This document shows, in pieces, positions 63,821-64,000 of a stretch of 64,000 nt of DNA (within the stretch, counting starts at the first letter, position 1; every line of letters begins with the position of its first letter). The notes below the pieces were generated by a model. It had not been told where the DNA came from and ran no database searches. It was given only the letters and a program-made list of their open reading frames with translations. The DNA is from Flavobacterium johnsoniae. Its GTDB lineage: Bacteria > Bacteroidota > Bacteroidia > Flavobacteriales > Flavobacteriaceae. The translations under genes and the position numbers were made by a program. Location: the NCBI RefSeq assembly GCF_030388325.1, contig NZ_CP103794.1, forward strand, positions 2,170,001 through 2,234,000. The letters are read 5' to 3'.

Positions 63821-63870
63821 GTATTAGAGTTGTGTATAAATATATAATTTTACATTTAAATTATGATTCG

Positions 63871-64000
63871 ATGAGATTAACCAGCTTTGTTTTATTTATA
63901 TTATTTGTTTCCTTTTCTTGTCACGCCCAGATTACTCCAAAAGAGAATCAACAGATGGGATATATATTAACGGAAAAAGATTCTATTTTAAATGATACTA
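63871..64000 (+). CDS. exported protein, 5' part only (possibly DUF4294)
   Basis: The window ends inside this gene, leaving 43 codons. The start MRLTSFVLFILFVSFSCHAQ is a signal peptide, followed by ITPKENQQMGYILTEKDSIL. In Flavobacteria the gene next to an M42 peptidase often codes for a DUF4294 protein, whose start is similar, so that identity is likely but unproven. It is divergent from the M42 gene. Confidence 0.5.
   Translation, partial: MRLTSFVLFILFVSFSCHAQITPKENQQMGYILTEKDSILNDT

Overview
The window reads as a chromosomal segment of a Flavobacterium-like member of the Bacteroidota. The support is low G+C, almost no Shine-Dalgarno sequences, repeated matches to the Bacteroidota promoter element TAnnTTTG, the gliding genes gldF and gldG, and Flavobacteria-typical families such as the ligase-associated repair set, PCC-domain protein and S9 peptidase. 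No rRNA, tRNA, transposase gene, prophage or CRISPR array was found.

Region by region. 1-2.7 kb: small genes (a MazG-like protein, an acidic protein, a CPBP membrane protease, a Crp/Fnr-type regulator). 2.8-8.9 kb: a sugar locus on the minus strand, with a fructokinase, a bifunctional sucrose-phosphate synthase/phosphatase and a GH32/GH43-like enzyme. Three copies of a roughly 200 bp element with terminal inverted repeats sit in its gaps, and one copy is interrupted by a second palindromic repeat. 9-10.3 kb: two poorly known plus-strand genes. 10.4-17.1 kb: a tightly packed minus-strand run nadA-nadB-ric-nrdD-nrdD'-nrdG-copD-like. It has an FNR-type palindrome upstream, and its anaerobic ribonucleotide reductase has the glycyl-radical tail encoded as a separate 55-codon gene. 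17.3-20.8 kb: an MscS channel and small regulators. 20.9-26.4 kb: a CzcA-type metal efflux pump fused to a TolC-like outer-membrane channel, followed by its lipoprotein adaptor. 26.5-28.4 kb: oleate hydratase.

28.5-38.6 kb is a DNA-repair island. The minus strand carries the ligase-associated set (exonuclease, ligase, Lhr-like helicase, PdeM phosphoesterase). Next to it are Ku and LigD for non-homologous end joining, with three small genes between the two systems. 38.7-45 kb: a DsbA/FrnE-like protein, dnaN, gldG-gldF, a monooxygenase-fold protein and a DUF62 SAM hydrolase. 45-53 kb: phoH, hypothetical genes, a HAD phosphatase, an S9 peptidase, purC and a GH26 mannanase-like enzyme. 53-54.9 kb: two paralogous exported ankyrin proteins, both preceded by an ECF-sigma-like promoter motif, flanking an SRPBCC protein. 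55-62.6 kb: a second metal efflux locus with its own two-component system, all on the minus strand. 62.7-64 kb: an M42 aminopeptidase and the start of an exported protein cut by the window end.

Most gene functions are ordinary for the genus. The strongest unusual signals are the split class III ribonucleotide reductase under a likely FNR-type promoter, the RND-TolC fusion with an internal signal peptide, the nested inverted-repeat elements, the shared ECF-like promoter of the ankyrin paralogs, and two very small unrecorded genes beside the repair island. I saw no clearly new multi-gene system.
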